From: Sulfurihydrogenibium yellowstonense SS-5
GTDB taxonomy: Bacteria > Aquificota > Aquificia > Aquificales > Hydrogenothermaceae
Length of the DNA: 7,088 bases
Direction: 5' to 3'
NCBI RefSeq assembly: GCF_000173615.1
Contig: NZ_ABZS01000082.1
Span: 1 to 7,088 of the forward strand
Shown: positions 1 to 5,826 of the stretch, piece by piece
How the letters are laid out: every line of letters begins with the position of its first letter
Position numbering within the stretch: position 1 is the first letter of the stretch
The notes under the pieces: generated by a model
What the model was told of the DNA's origin: nothing
The model's database searches: none
What the model saw: only the letters and a program-made list of their open reading frames with translations
Translations under genes and position numbers: made by a program

Positions 1-165
1 GCATATCTGACTGCTTAAACTTTTAAGATAAGGCTTTATTTTCTTTTCAAACTCAACCGGGTCTGATTTAACTTCAAAGGTTTCTTTCTTGTTATCATAC
101 AAAACTGTAGCAGTGAATGAGTTTTTAGATACATCAACTCCAACGACGATTTTGTAGTTGTTCAT
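1..165 (-). CDS. IS110-family transposase (DEDD), N-terminal 55 residues, runs off the left edge
   Basis: The minus strand from 165 encodes a protein starting MNNYKIVVGVDVSKNSF, open to base 1. The opening beta strand with GVDVSK is the signature of the RuvC-like DEDD_Tnp_IS110 domain, and D11 would be the first acidic residue of the DEDD tetrad. These proteins are usually 300-400 residues, so about one seventh is visible; the rest of the RuvC domain and the C-terminal domain with its catalytic serine lie outside. The family acts as an RNA-guided recombinase that moves the element through a circular intermediate. The ATG at 163-165 is preceded by a near-perfect Shine-Dalgarno sequence, so the start is firm. 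The visible part has no stop or frameshift. It points away from asd. Confidence 0.88.
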   Translation of the reverse strand, partial: MNNYKIVVGVDVSKNSFTATVLYDNKKETFEVKSDPVEFEKKIKPYLKSLSSQIC

Positions 166-171
166 AAGATT

Positions 172-180
172 ACCTCCTTT
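172..180 (-). promoter_or_regulatory. Strong Shine-Dalgarno site of the IS110 transposase
   Basis: On the minus strand this reads AAAGGAGGT, six bases before the ATG at 165-163. It is the strongest ribosome binding site in the window and fixes the transposase start. It begins about 25 bases after the last base pair of the bridge RNA fold, so the RNA and the gene may share a transcript. Confidence 0.85.
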
Positions 181-204
181 CATAAAATACTTGACATGAG
201 AGAA

Positions 205-277
205 ACTTCCTGATAACCTATCATCGTAATCAATACAGGCTTAAAAGCCTAATGTTCTGATTCAGGTTTTAGGAAGT
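205..277 (-). ncRNA. Donor-binding hairpin of the bridge RNA
   Basis: This is the second hairpin. The 3' half of its guide loop (236 to 220) contains TACGATGA, exactly complementary to the element strand at 430-423, which identifies it as the right-donor guide. The 5' half reads GAATCAGAACATT and should match the element's right end, which is outside the window. The CATT before the terminal hairpin is shared with the target loop and probably contains the common core dinucleotide. Confidence 0.75.
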
Positions 278-279
278 AG

Positions 280-350
280 AGGAAGGACAGTCTACAAACA
301 TTCTGAGCGGTCTTAAAAGACCAATGACAAAGACTTGATCTGTCCTTCCT
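280..350 (-). ncRNA. Target-binding hairpin of the bridge RNA
   Basis: This is the first hairpin in transcription order. The 5' half of its guide loop (333 to 323) reads TCTTTGTCATT and the 3' half (308 to 299) reads GCTCAGAATG. By the IS110 guide logic, the 5' guide has the same sequence as the left half of the target and the 3' guide is complementary to the right half. Joining them through the shared CATT gives TCTTTGTCATTCTGAGC. Both halves include the core, as expected for guides that overlap at the crossover. The loop assignment is inference; the pairing stems are plain in the sequence. Confidence 0.75.
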
Positions 351-372
351 TTTTTCTCCCATGTCTGCAATT

Positions 373-401
373 ATTATAAAGCTTATTCTCTTAAAGTTTA
401 A
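373..401 (-). promoter_or_regulatory. Candidate promoter of the bridge RNA
   Basis: On the minus strand a perfect TATAAT lies at 378-373. Seventeen bases upstream is TTAAAC (401-396), only a 3 of 6 match to TTGACA. Transcription would start near 366, about 15 bases before the first stem of the bridge RNA. In the circular intermediate a stronger -35 could be supplied across the joined ends, but here the -10 lies about 50 bases inside the boundary, so the joining would not directly build this promoter. Moderate evidence only. Confidence 0.45.
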
Positions 402-422
402 AAATTTTTGGTATATTTAATA

Positions 423-432
423 TACGATGACA
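423..432 (-). other. IS110 left-end junction with chromosomal flank
   Basis: The element strand reads TGTCATCGTA from 432 to 423. TCATCGTA is the exact complement of the donor-loop guide, and TGTCAT matches the target-loop guide. The overlap CAT must contain the crossover, so the core is probably CA or AT (427-429). Bases to the right of about 430 are chromosomal flank and bases to the left are element. Boundary precision is about two bases. The matching right junction is outside the window. Confidence 0.65.
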
Positions 433-460
433 TATAAGGTAATTGTTAACACACTCGCTT

Positions 461-487
461 TCTCTGTCATCCTAAGGACTTTAGTCC
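461..487 (+). repeat. REP-like palindromic unit, degenerate
   Basis: TGTCATCCTAAG (465-476) leads into the perfect palindrome GGACTTTAGTCC (476-487). I recall dispersed intergenic repeats of the form GTCATTCTGAGGAC or GTCATTCTGAGCGAAG in many bacterial genomes, and this looks like a decayed copy; only one copy is visible here. Its first 17 bases (461-477) match the target predicted from the bridge RNA at 13 positions. The hairpin has 5-6 bp and no T-run, so it is not a convincing terminator. Confidence 0.55.
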
Positions 488-587
488 AATCCATTTCTAA
501 AAATCTATAAAAACTGCTTATTTCCCACTCAGGATGTATAATATTTTTTTAAATCTAAAAAACTTCTCGTAACATTCTTTATTTTCA

Positions 588-616
588 TGCTCAATTTTTA
601 TTAAAAAAGTTATAAT
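588..616 (+). promoter_or_regulatory. Candidate promoter of the asd-rsmG gene cluster
   Basis: A perfect -10 TATAAT sits at 611-616, with TGCTCA (588-593) at 17-base spacing as a weak -35, 3 of 6 matches. Transcription would begin near 623, giving a leader of about 20 bases before the asd ATG. In such A+T-rich DNA a -10 match alone is weak evidence, but position and spacing fit the first gene of the run. Confidence 0.45.
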
Positions 617-633
617 ATTTAATTAAAAATACT

Positions 634-640
634 TGGAGGA
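634..640 (+). promoter_or_regulatory. Shine-Dalgarno site that sets the asd start
   Basis: TGGAGGA ends four bases before the ATG at 645. It overlaps a possible TTG start at 633, which could not use it. The downstream ATG also gives MKSYNVAILGATG, the usual family N-terminus, so the ATG is preferred. Confidence 0.75.
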
Positions 641-644
641 TTTG

Positions 645-1658
645 ATGAAATCATATAATGTTGCTATACTTGGAGCCACAGGAGCTGTTGGTCAAACAAT
701 GATAAAGGTTTTGGAAGAAAGAAATTTTCCGGTAAATGAAATAAAATTCCTTGCATCTGAAAGGTCTGCAGGTAAAGAAGTTGAATATTATGGAATGAAG
801 TATAAAGTTGAGGCTGTTTGTGAAGAGGCTTTTGAAAATGTAGATATTGCATTATTTTCTGCCGGTGGTGAAAGAAGTAAAAAATGGGCACCCATCGCAG
901 CAAGCAAAGGAGCTGTTGTTATAGATAACAGCTCTGCTTTTAGAATGGACCCGGAGGTTCCGTTGGTTGTTCCGGAAGTTAATCCGGAGGATGTAAAATG
1001 GCATAAAGGAATTATTGCTAATCCTAACTGTTCTACAATACAAATGGTCGTTGCGTTATATCCAATTCATAAAGTAAAGAAAATAAAAAGAATTATTGTA
1101 GCAACATACCAAGCTGTTTCCGGAGCAGGAGCAACTGCAATAGAAGATTTAGAGCTTGAAACAAAAGCAGTTATGGAAGGAAAATACTTTTATCCAAGGG
1201 CATTACCACATCACATAGCATTTAACGTTATACCAAGAATTGACAACTTTGAACCAAACGGCTACACAAAAGAAGAGTTGAAAATGATCAATGAAACAAG
1301 AAAGATTATGCATGAACCGGATATTAAAGTATCTCCAACTTGCGTAAGAGTGCCTGTATATGTAGGACATAGTGAAGCTGTAACAATCGAGACCCAAGAG
1401 CCTATCACTGCTGAAGAGGCAAGAGAGATATTAAAAAATGCACCGGGGGTTGTTGTAGAAGATGATCCATTTAACAATGTTTATCCAACTCCGATAGAGG
1501 TAGCAGGTAAGGATGATGTATTTGTAGGAAGAATAAGAAAAGACCTTGGATTTGAAAATGGTTTATCTATGTGGATAGTTGGAGATAACTTAAGAAAAGG
1601 CGCAGCAACTAACGCAGTTCAAATAGCAGAATTATTGGTAAAATATGAACTACTCTAA
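645..1658 (+). CDS. asd: Aspartate-semialdehyde dehydrogenase
   Basis: This cytoplasmic enzyme reduces aspartyl phosphate with NADPH to aspartate semialdehyde, the branch point to lysine, diaminopimelate, threonine and methionine. The 337 residues are a normal full length. The N-terminal Rossmann fold shows GATGAVG (10-16) and the binding segment ASERSAG (37-43). The active site shows NPNCST with nucleophile C129, Q156 in TYQAVSGAG, R235 in CVRVPV, and the acid/base H242 in GHSEAV. The C-terminal NLRKGAATN (315-323) belongs to the cofactor and dimer region. It has the short active-site pattern of the common bacterial class. A TTG 12 bases upstream would add four residues but overlaps the ribosome binding site. 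It heads the gene run, and its last 14 bases overlap dgt. Confidence 0.96.
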   Translation: MKSYNVAILGATGAVGQTMIKVLEERNFPVNEIKFLASERSAGKEVEYYGMKYKVEAVCEEAFENVDIALFSAGGERSKKWAPIAASKGAVVIDNSSAFRMDPEVPLVVPEVNPEDVKWHKGIIANPNCSTIQMVVALYPIHKVKKIKRIIVATYQAVSGAGATAIEDLELETKAVMEGKYFYPRALPHHIAFNVIPRIDNFEPNGYTKEELKMINETRKIMHEPDIKVSPTCVRVPVYVGHSEAVTIETQEPITAEEAREILKNAPGVVVEDDPFNNVYPTPIEVAGKDDVFVGRIRKDLGFENGLSMWIVGDNLRKGAATNAVQIAELLVKYELL

Positions 1659-2685
1659 CATAAGACAACATCTTGAAGATTTAGAAATAAAAACACTTCA
1701 TCCAAAGGCTGCAAAAAGTCTTTATGCAAAAAGGGATGTACAAGAAGAAGAATGTCCGGTAAGGACTAAATTTCAAAGAGACAGAGACAGGATTCTTCAC
1801 AGTAAAGCTTTTCGGAGATTAAAGCACAAAACACAAGTATTTTTATCTCCGGAGGGAGACCATTACAGAACAAGACTAACCCATACCCTTGAAGTTGCAC
1901 AAGTTTCAAGAACGATAGCAAGAGCTTTAAGACTAAACGAAGACCTTACAGAAGCAATAGTTTATGGTCACGACTTAGGGCATACTCCTTTTGGGCATGC
2001 AGGGGAGTTTATTTTAAAAGAAAATGGTAGCTACCATCATGCAAAACACAGTTTAAGGGTGGTTGAAAAGCTTGAAAACGAAGGAAAGGGATTAAACCTT
2101 ACAGAAGAAGTGAGGGATGGTATTTTAAAGCATAGTAAAGGAAAGTCTCCACTGATTACAGAAGGAAACATGCCAAAAACCTTAGAAGGCGAAATCGTTA
2201 GAATAGCTGATAAAATCGCTTACATAAACCATGACTTAGAAGATGCAATAAGGGCAGGTATTGTATCAGAATCACAAATTCCGGAATATATAGTTAAAGT
2301 TCTTGGAAAAACCAAATCCGAAAGGATTTCGACCATTGTTATCAGCGTTATAAATACAACCATTGAAAATGAGTATAAACATATAGTAATGGATGAAAAA
2401 GTCTATAATGCCATGTACAGCTTAAGAGATTTTCTTTATGAAAATGTATATTTTGCTGAACCTGTTATAAAAGAGCTTGACAAGGCAAAAGGCATAGTCA
2501 AGGCTTTGTATGAGTATTATCTTAAAAACTATCATCTAATTCCAAACTATGAAAAGTATTTAAAACTTTGGGGAGAATATTCACCAAACCAAGCAGCTGT
2601 TGACTACGTAGCCGGAATGACAGACAGATACGCACTAAAAAAATACTCAGAAATCTTTATTCCAAAGGTTTGGGCTGTTGTTTAG
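1645..2685 (+). CDS. dgt: dGTPase-like HD-domain deoxynucleoside triphosphohydrolase
   Basis: The family splits dNTPs, classically dGTP, into the nucleoside and triphosphate, affecting dNTP pools and DNA fidelity. The 346-residue length fits the shorter bacterial dGTPase-like type rather than the roughly 500-residue enterobacterial Dgt. The metal-binding HD set is complete: H80 in RTRLTHTLEV, H109 and D110 in GHDLGHTPFGH, and D197 in INHDLED. The family's early RDRDRILHSKAFRRL block is at 45-59. Substrate preference cannot be read from sequence, and many relatives act on several dNTPs or need dNTP activation. The ATG lies inside asd, overlapping by 14 bases, with a stop just upstream in frame and no good Shine-Dalgarno sequence, so translation is probably coupled to asd. 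It overlaps the next gene by 8 bases. Confidence 0.9.
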   Translation: MNYSNIRQHLEDLEIKTLHPKAAKSLYAKRDVQEEECPVRTKFQRDRDRILHSKAFRRLKHKTQVFLSPEGDHYRTRLTHTLEVAQVSRTIARALRLNEDLTEAIVYGHDLGHTPFGHAGEFILKENGSYHHAKHSLRVVEKLENEGKGLNLTEEVRDGILKHSKGKSPLITEGNMPKTLEGEIVRIADKIAYINHDLEDAIRAGIVSESQIPEYIVKVLGKTKSERISTIVISVINTTIENEYKHIVMDEKVYNAMYSLRDFLYENVYFAEPVIKELDKAKGIVKALYEYYLKNYHLIPNYEKYLKLWGEYSPNQAAVDYVAGMTDRYALKKYSEIFIPKVWAVV

Positions 2686-4141
2686 ATATGTACTGATAAC
2701 ACATCTTTTCTTTGCAATCATAAGAATTTTATACGTACTATATAGAGATATAGACCTATCAACAGAAGAAGCACAGTATTGGCTATGGTCTAAGCATTTA
2801 GATTTATCCTACTATTCAAAACCACCTTTGATAGCCTACTTTAATTTTATATCCACGTCCATCCTCGGAGATACAGAGATAGGCGTAAGAATAAACAGCA
2901 TCATCTTTGGATTTTTGATAGCCATAATCATATACCTTTTTTCAAAAGAAGTCTTTAACGATGAAAAATTAGCATTCTTTATTTCAGTGTTCGTCTATCT
3001 AATACCGGCTTACGACATAGCATCTATAATTTTTCTAACAGATACACCCCTTGCTTTTTTCTATCTGCTTTTAAGCTATCTATTTTACAAATCAGTTTAT
3101 GAAAATAAGCCGAATTTATGGATTTTAACAGGCATATCAGCAGGCTTGGCTTTTTTGTCAAAATACTCAGCTGTTTTTTTCTTTCCGGCGGCTATTATCT
3201 TTGTTTTACTTTTTAAAAGAGATATTTTTAAAGAAAAATGGTTTTATATCTCAATATTGACAGCAGGATTGTTTACCTTGCCGGTCATATATTGGAATGT
3301 AGCAAATGATTTTGTAAGTTTTAAACATGTTGGCAAATTGGCAGGAGCAGATGAAAAAACGCTTAGTATAAACTTAAAGCATTTTGGAGATTACATACTT
3401 GGACAGATAGGCATAAACTCTGTCTTTTTATTTGCGTTTATGGTTTATGGAGTGTTTAGAGCTTTTAAAGAAAAAGATGAAAAACTTATATACTTATCCT
3501 TATCTCCTATTATAGTTTTCGTATTTTTTGGCGGGATTGCTCTGTTTAAAAATGTTGAAGTAAATTGGCCAGCCTTTGGATATGCTACTTTATACATGCT
3601 TGGTGGTTATGTAGTTTATAAAAGATTTTTAAAAATCTCTACCATTTTAATGTTTTTATCAGGACTATCTATCATCATTCTTCTTTATACGCCGATACTT
3701 GATAAAATAGGATTAACAAACCTTCTTCCACCGGAAAAAGACCCGAGCAAAAGGCTTGTAGGTTGGCAAGAGCTTGGAAGTTATGTTGAATCTTTAAAAG
3801 AAAAATATCAAAAAAACTTTATATTTTCAGACTCTTATCATATCTCTTCTGAGCTTGCTTTTTATGTAAAACCATTTAGGCAAACTTACTGCATCAGAGT
3901 AGATAGAAGAATGACCCAGTTTGATTTATGGGAAGGTATAAAAAAGTATGAAAATAAAGGATATTACGGCATTTACGTTGCAGACCATCCAATCACTGAA
4001 AAAGTAAAGTCAGGTTTTGAAAGCTTAGAGCTTGAATCACAGTATAAGGTAAAATATAGAGGAAAAGAGGTAAAGACTTATTATATTTACGTACTGAAAA
4101 ACTATAAACACATTGAAGAAGACCCAATACTTAGCTACTAA
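2678..4141 (+). CDS. GT39/ArnT-type membrane glycosyltransferase (PMT_2 family)
   Basis: An integral membrane protein of 487 residues with about ten hydrophobic segments up to residue 340 and a soluble C-terminal part. The first extracytoplasmic loop has DLSTEEAQYW (26-35), the position of the acidic catalytic pair in GT39 and ArnT enzymes. SKPPL (47-51), TDTPL (121-125), SKYSA (161-165) and VNWPAFGY (295-302) are family landmarks, and SDSYHISSELAFYVKP (384-399) opens the C-terminal domain. Such enzymes use polyprenyl-phosphate sugars to glycosylate lipid or protein on the outer face of the inner membrane. Donor and acceptor cannot be told here; calling it arnT would be over-reading. The start is TTG at 2678, with AAAGG nine bases upstream. 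No in-frame ATG exists nearby; the ATG at 2688 is in another frame and stops at once. It overlaps dgt by 8 bases. Confidence 0.87.
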   Translation: MFRYVLITHLFFAIIRILYVLYRDIDLSTEEAQYWLWSKHLDLSYYSKPPLIAYFNFISTSILGDTEIGVRINSIIFGFLIAIIIYLFSKEVFNDEKLAFFISVFVYLIPAYDIASIIFLTDTPLAFFYLLLSYLFYKSVYENKPNLWILTGISAGLAFLSKYSAVFFFPAAIIFVLLFKRDIFKEKWFYISILTAGLFTLPVIYWNVANDFVSFKHVGKLAGADEKTLSINLKHFGDYILGQIGINSVFLFAFMVYGVFRAFKEKDEKLIYLSLSPIIVFVFFGGIALFKNVEVNWPAFGYATLYMLGGYVVYKRFLKISTILMFLSGLSIIILLYTPILDKIGLTNLLPPEKDPSKRLVGWQELGSYVESLKEKYQKNFIFSDSYHISSELAFYVKPFRQTYCIRVDRRMTQFDLWEGIKKYENKGYYGIYVADHPITEKVKSGFESLELESQYKVKYRGKEVKTYYIYVLKNYKHIEEDPILSY

Positions 4142-4146
4142 AGGAG
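4141..4146 (+). promoter_or_regulatory. Shine-Dalgarno site of hemC
   Basis: AAGGAG, eight bases before the hemC ATG. Its first A is the last base of the TAA stop of the glycosyltransferase gene. It is the best plus-strand ribosome binding site in the run besides asd, so hemC may be translated independently of its upstream neighbour. Confidence 0.75.
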
Positions 4147-4154
4147 CAAGATAG

Positions 4155-5087
4155 ATGAAAATAAGAATTGGAACAAGAAAAAGTCAATTAGCTTTATGGC
4201 AAGCAAATTATATTGCAGATAGATTGAGAGAAATTCACGGGGTAGAAGTTGAGCTTGTTAAAATCACTACCCAAGGAGATAAAATCTTAGATGTTCCACT
4301 TGCAAAGATAGGCGGAAAAGGATTATTTGTAAAAGAAATAGAAGATGCACTTTTGAAAAATGAAATAGATATTGCCGTTCACTCATTAAAAGATGTGCCA
4401 ACAGTGCTACCGGAGGGATTAGAGCTTATAGCAATTACAGAAAGAGAAGACCCAAGGGATGCCTTTTTATCTATAAAGCATGAACACATCTACCAGCTTC
4501 CGGAAAACGCAGTTATTGGCACAAGCAGCTTAAGAAGAAAGTCGCAAATAATGAAAATCAGAAAAGATCTGCAGATAAAAGACTTAAGAGGAAATGTTGA
4601 CACAAGAATAAGAAAGCTTGAAGAAGGGCAGTATGACGCAATCATACTTGCCTACGCTGGGCTAAAAAGACTTGGTCTTGATGGTAAAGTCAAATACATA
4701 TTTTCTCCGGACGAGATGATTCCCGCAGTCTGCCAAGGCTTTCTTGCCATAGAAGGAAGGTCTGATGATGAGAGAATAAAAAATCTAATAAAACCACTGA
4801 ACCATTATGAAAGCTATTTAAGAGCAACCGCAGAAAGAAGCTTTCTAAAAACGTTGGAAGGGGGATGTCAAGTTCCACTTGGTGCATACTGTGAGATTAA
4901 AGAAAACAGCTTTATAATCACAGGCTTCATTGCAGACTTGGAAGGAAGAGAGTATTATCAAGAAAAAATCACAGAACAAATAAAAGAAAATACACAAGAG
5001 CAGGCTATCATTCTTGGAAAAACCTTAGCAGAAAAACTTTTAAACGACGGGGGTAAACAAATTCTAACTAAAATTTATGGAAAATGA
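4155..5087 (+). CDS. hemC: Porphobilinogen deaminase (hydroxymethylbilane synthase)
   Basis: This cytoplasmic enzyme joins four porphobilinogen molecules into hydroxymethylbilane, the linear precursor of haem, sirohaem and other tetrapyrroles. The 310 residues are full length. Seen in order: the N-terminal [12 protein letters not shown] (5-16), TTQGDK (38-43), the HSLKDVP motif with catalytic D80 (76-82), the substrate-binding GTSSLRR (122-128), DLRGNVDTR (143-151), CQGFLAIE (193-200), where the family usually has CQGALAIE, and [10 protein letters not shown] with C238, the attachment point of the dipyrromethane cofactor. All key residues are present. A 13-base gap separates it from the glycosyltransferase gene. 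No other haem gene is in view. Confidence 0.97.
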   Translation: MKIRIGTRKSQLALWQANYIADRLREIHGVEVELVKITTQGDKILDVPLAKIGGKGLFVKEIEDALLKNEIDIAVHSLKDVPTVLPEGLELIAITEREDPRDAFLSIKHEHIYQLPENAVIGTSSLRRKSQIMKIRKDLQIKDLRGNVDTRIRKLEEGQYDAIILAYAGLKRLGLDGKVKYIFSPDEMIPAVCQGFLAIEGRSDDERIKNLIKPLNHYESYLRATAERSFLKTLEGGCQVPLGAYCEIKENSFIITGFIADLEGREYYQEKITEQIKENTQEQAIILGKTLAEKLLNDGGKQILTKIYGK

Positions 5088-5093
5088 TATAAT
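5085..5093 (+). promoter_or_regulatory. Candidate internal promoter (extended -10) before the rodZ-like gene
   Basis: TGATATAAT overlaps the hemC stop and matches an extended -10, TGnTATAAT. No clear -35 is visible at the usual spacing, which extended -10 promoters tolerate. It lies in the only gap of 40 bases in the run and could drive rodZ, ogg and rsmG separately from hemC. Chance is not excluded in such A+T-rich DNA. Confidence 0.4.
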
Positions 5094-5127
5094 AAAAATT
5101 AAACAAAATAAAAAAAGCAGGTAAAAA

Positions 5128-5826
5128 ATGAAAATATCAGATAATATTAAATCGGCAAGAATTGGGAGAGGATTAACTATAGAAGAATTATCTTCTTTAG
5201 CAGGAGTTAGCATAGATAAAATTGAAAGAATAGAAAACGATGAAAACTTTGCTTTAAAAGACCCATACGGAAGATTGTATGCAAAAAAGCTTTGTCAGTT
5301 TTTACAGCTTGACTGTAACCTTCCATCTGAAACATTAGAAATAAATTTAATAAAAGAAAAGAATCAAAAATTTTCTCAAAAAGTATTAGAATTTCTGCCA
5401 CATCTATTTGCAGGTTTTATATTGGTAGCATTCATTTATGCAAATGCAAATCTTAATAAAAATCCTACTTTTCAAGTAGATCCTATCCAGCATAAAGAAG
5501 AAACAAAACAAGCTACAATTACATCAGAAAGTCAAGACAATAAAATAACTTTTATAGTTTTAAAAGCAGACGATGAAGTATGGATTACAGCTACAATAGA
5601 CGGAGAAAAGACTATCTTTAACATCAAAAAAGGTGAAGAAAAGACTCTCTATTTTGAAAATAAGATAGTATTAGACACTGTAGGAAATGCTGATAAATTA
5701 AAAATTATGTTCGGAGACCAAGAAGTTAAGATTTCTGATAGAGAAATTATCCATAACGTATTTGTTGATTCAGAAGGTATATTTTACAATGGATACAATG
5801 TGTTAAGAGGTGCTCCAAAGATTTGA
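5128..5826 (+). CDS. rodZ: RodZ-like helix-turn-helix membrane protein
   Basis: Three parts are visible in 232 residues. Residues 1-66 are a cytoplasmic Xre-like helix-turn-helix of the RodZ type (LTIEELSSLAGVSIDKIERIE, with the DPYGRLYAKKLCQFL helix that marks this subfamily). Residues about 87-106 are one transmembrane segment preceded by lysines. After a polar linker, residues about 142-205 form a beta-rich outer domain like DUF4115, with DDEVWITATIDGEK and the VGNADK turn. RodZ links the MreB cytoskeleton to the wall-elongation machinery; the helix-turn-helix binds MreB rather than acting as a plain repressor. The linker is short, so the protein is smaller than the enterobacterial one. 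The ATG has GCAGGT upstream, a modest ribosome binding site. It overlaps ogg by four bases. Confidence 0.78.
   Translation: MKISDNIKSARIGRGLTIEELSSLAGVSIDKIERIENDENFALKDPYGRLYAKKLCQFLQLDCNLPSETLEINLIKEKNQKFSQKVLEFLPHLFAGFILVAFIYANANLNKNPTFQVDPIQHKEETKQATITSESQDNKITFIVLKADDEVWITATIDGEKTIFNIKKGEEKTLYFENKIVLDTVGNADKLKIMFGDQEVKISDREIIHNVFVDSEGIFYNGYNVLRGAPKI

Larger units (their letters stand above)
203..366 (-). ncRNA. Bridge RNA of the IS110 element (two-loop guide RNA)
   Basis: Read on the minus strand, the leader forms two consecutive hairpins separated by two bases. Hairpin 1: an 11-bp stem (280-290 with 340-350), a short CAAG/TTTG helix (334-337 with 295-298), an internal loop (TCTTTGTCATT on the 5' side, GCTCAGAATG on the 3' side) and a terminal hairpin GGTCTTTTAAGACC (309-322). 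Hairpin 2: a 7-bp stem (205-211 with 271-277), a 5-bp helix (215-219 with 264-268), an internal loop (GAATCAGAACATT and GTATTGATTACGATGAT) and a terminal hairpin AGGCTTTTAAGCCT (237-250). In IS110-group bridge RNAs the 5' loop binds target DNA and the 3' loop binds the donor ends. Loop 2 does contain the complement of the element's left end. The total of about 160 nt is close to that of known bridge RNAs. Exact ends are estimated. Unlike the best-known example I see no clear extra 5' stem-loop. Confidence 0.85.
1..429 (-). mobile_element. IS110-family insertion sequence, left end (partial)
   Basis: The left part of the window holds the 5' end of an IS110-type element on the minus strand. In the element's reading direction the order is left end near 429, a promoter-like -10, a structured noncoding leader, a ribosome binding site and the transposase start. 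A long leader before the transposase is the arrangement of the IS110 group; in the IS1111 group the noncoding RNA region lies after the gene. The outer boundary is placed at 428-429 because 423-430 is complementary to a guide loop in the leader, and flank plus end read TGTCAT across the junction, matching the other guide loop. No terminal inverted repeats are needed or seen, as is usual for IS110. The right end and most of the transposase lie beyond base 1, so whether this copy is intact is unknown. Confidence 0.82.
430..644. other. Gene-free spacer between the IS110 left end and asd
   Basis: Together with the noncoding leader of the element this makes about 480 bases without a protein gene. 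The spacer is very A+T-rich and holds the REP-like palindrome at 461-487, a TATAAT at 537-542 without a recognisable -35, a better-placed TATAAT at 611-616, and the asd ribosome binding site. I see no open frame with gene-like features, no tRNA and no riboswitch that I recognise. Confidence 0.7.

Noticed and set aside
191..219. A perfect TTGACA on the plus strand at 191-196 as a promoter -35.
   Set aside because: At 17-base spacing the -10 position reads TAACCT, a poor match, and the site falls in the element's leader with no plus-strand gene behind it.
237..322. The paired CTTTTAAG palindromes as a short CRISPR-like or direct repeat array.
   Set aside because: Only two units with differing flanks exist, and both are the caps of larger hairpins, which explains them fully.
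280..355. On the plus strand, the 11-bp stem followed by six T residues (350-355) looks like an intrinsic terminator.
   Set aside because: The stem closes a loop of about 49 bases, no plus-strand gene ends just before it, and the pairing is explained better by the minus-strand guide RNA.
537..542. TATAAT as an alternative promoter -10 for asd.
   Set aside because: No -35-like hexamer lies at the proper spacing, and the TATAAT at 611-616 is better placed. In such A+T-rich DNA it is likely chance.
633..644. TTG at 633 as the start of asd, adding four residues.
   Set aside because: It overlaps the Shine-Dalgarno site that properly serves the ATG at 645, and the shorter N-terminus fits the family.
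664..1477. Several open frames antisense to asd.
   Set aside because: They lie wholly within a well-conserved gene, have no ribosome binding sites and encode low-complexity sequences that match no family I know.
2678..4141. Naming the membrane glycosyltransferase arnT, with a role in lipid A modification.
   Set aside because: The shared motifs define the broad GT39/PMT_2 group; nothing here fixes donor or acceptor, and no aminoarabinose genes are nearby.
4690..4887. A 65-codon antisense frame inside hemC; similar frames lie in rodZ and ogg.
   Set aside because: Shadow frames of real genes, without family features or translation signals.
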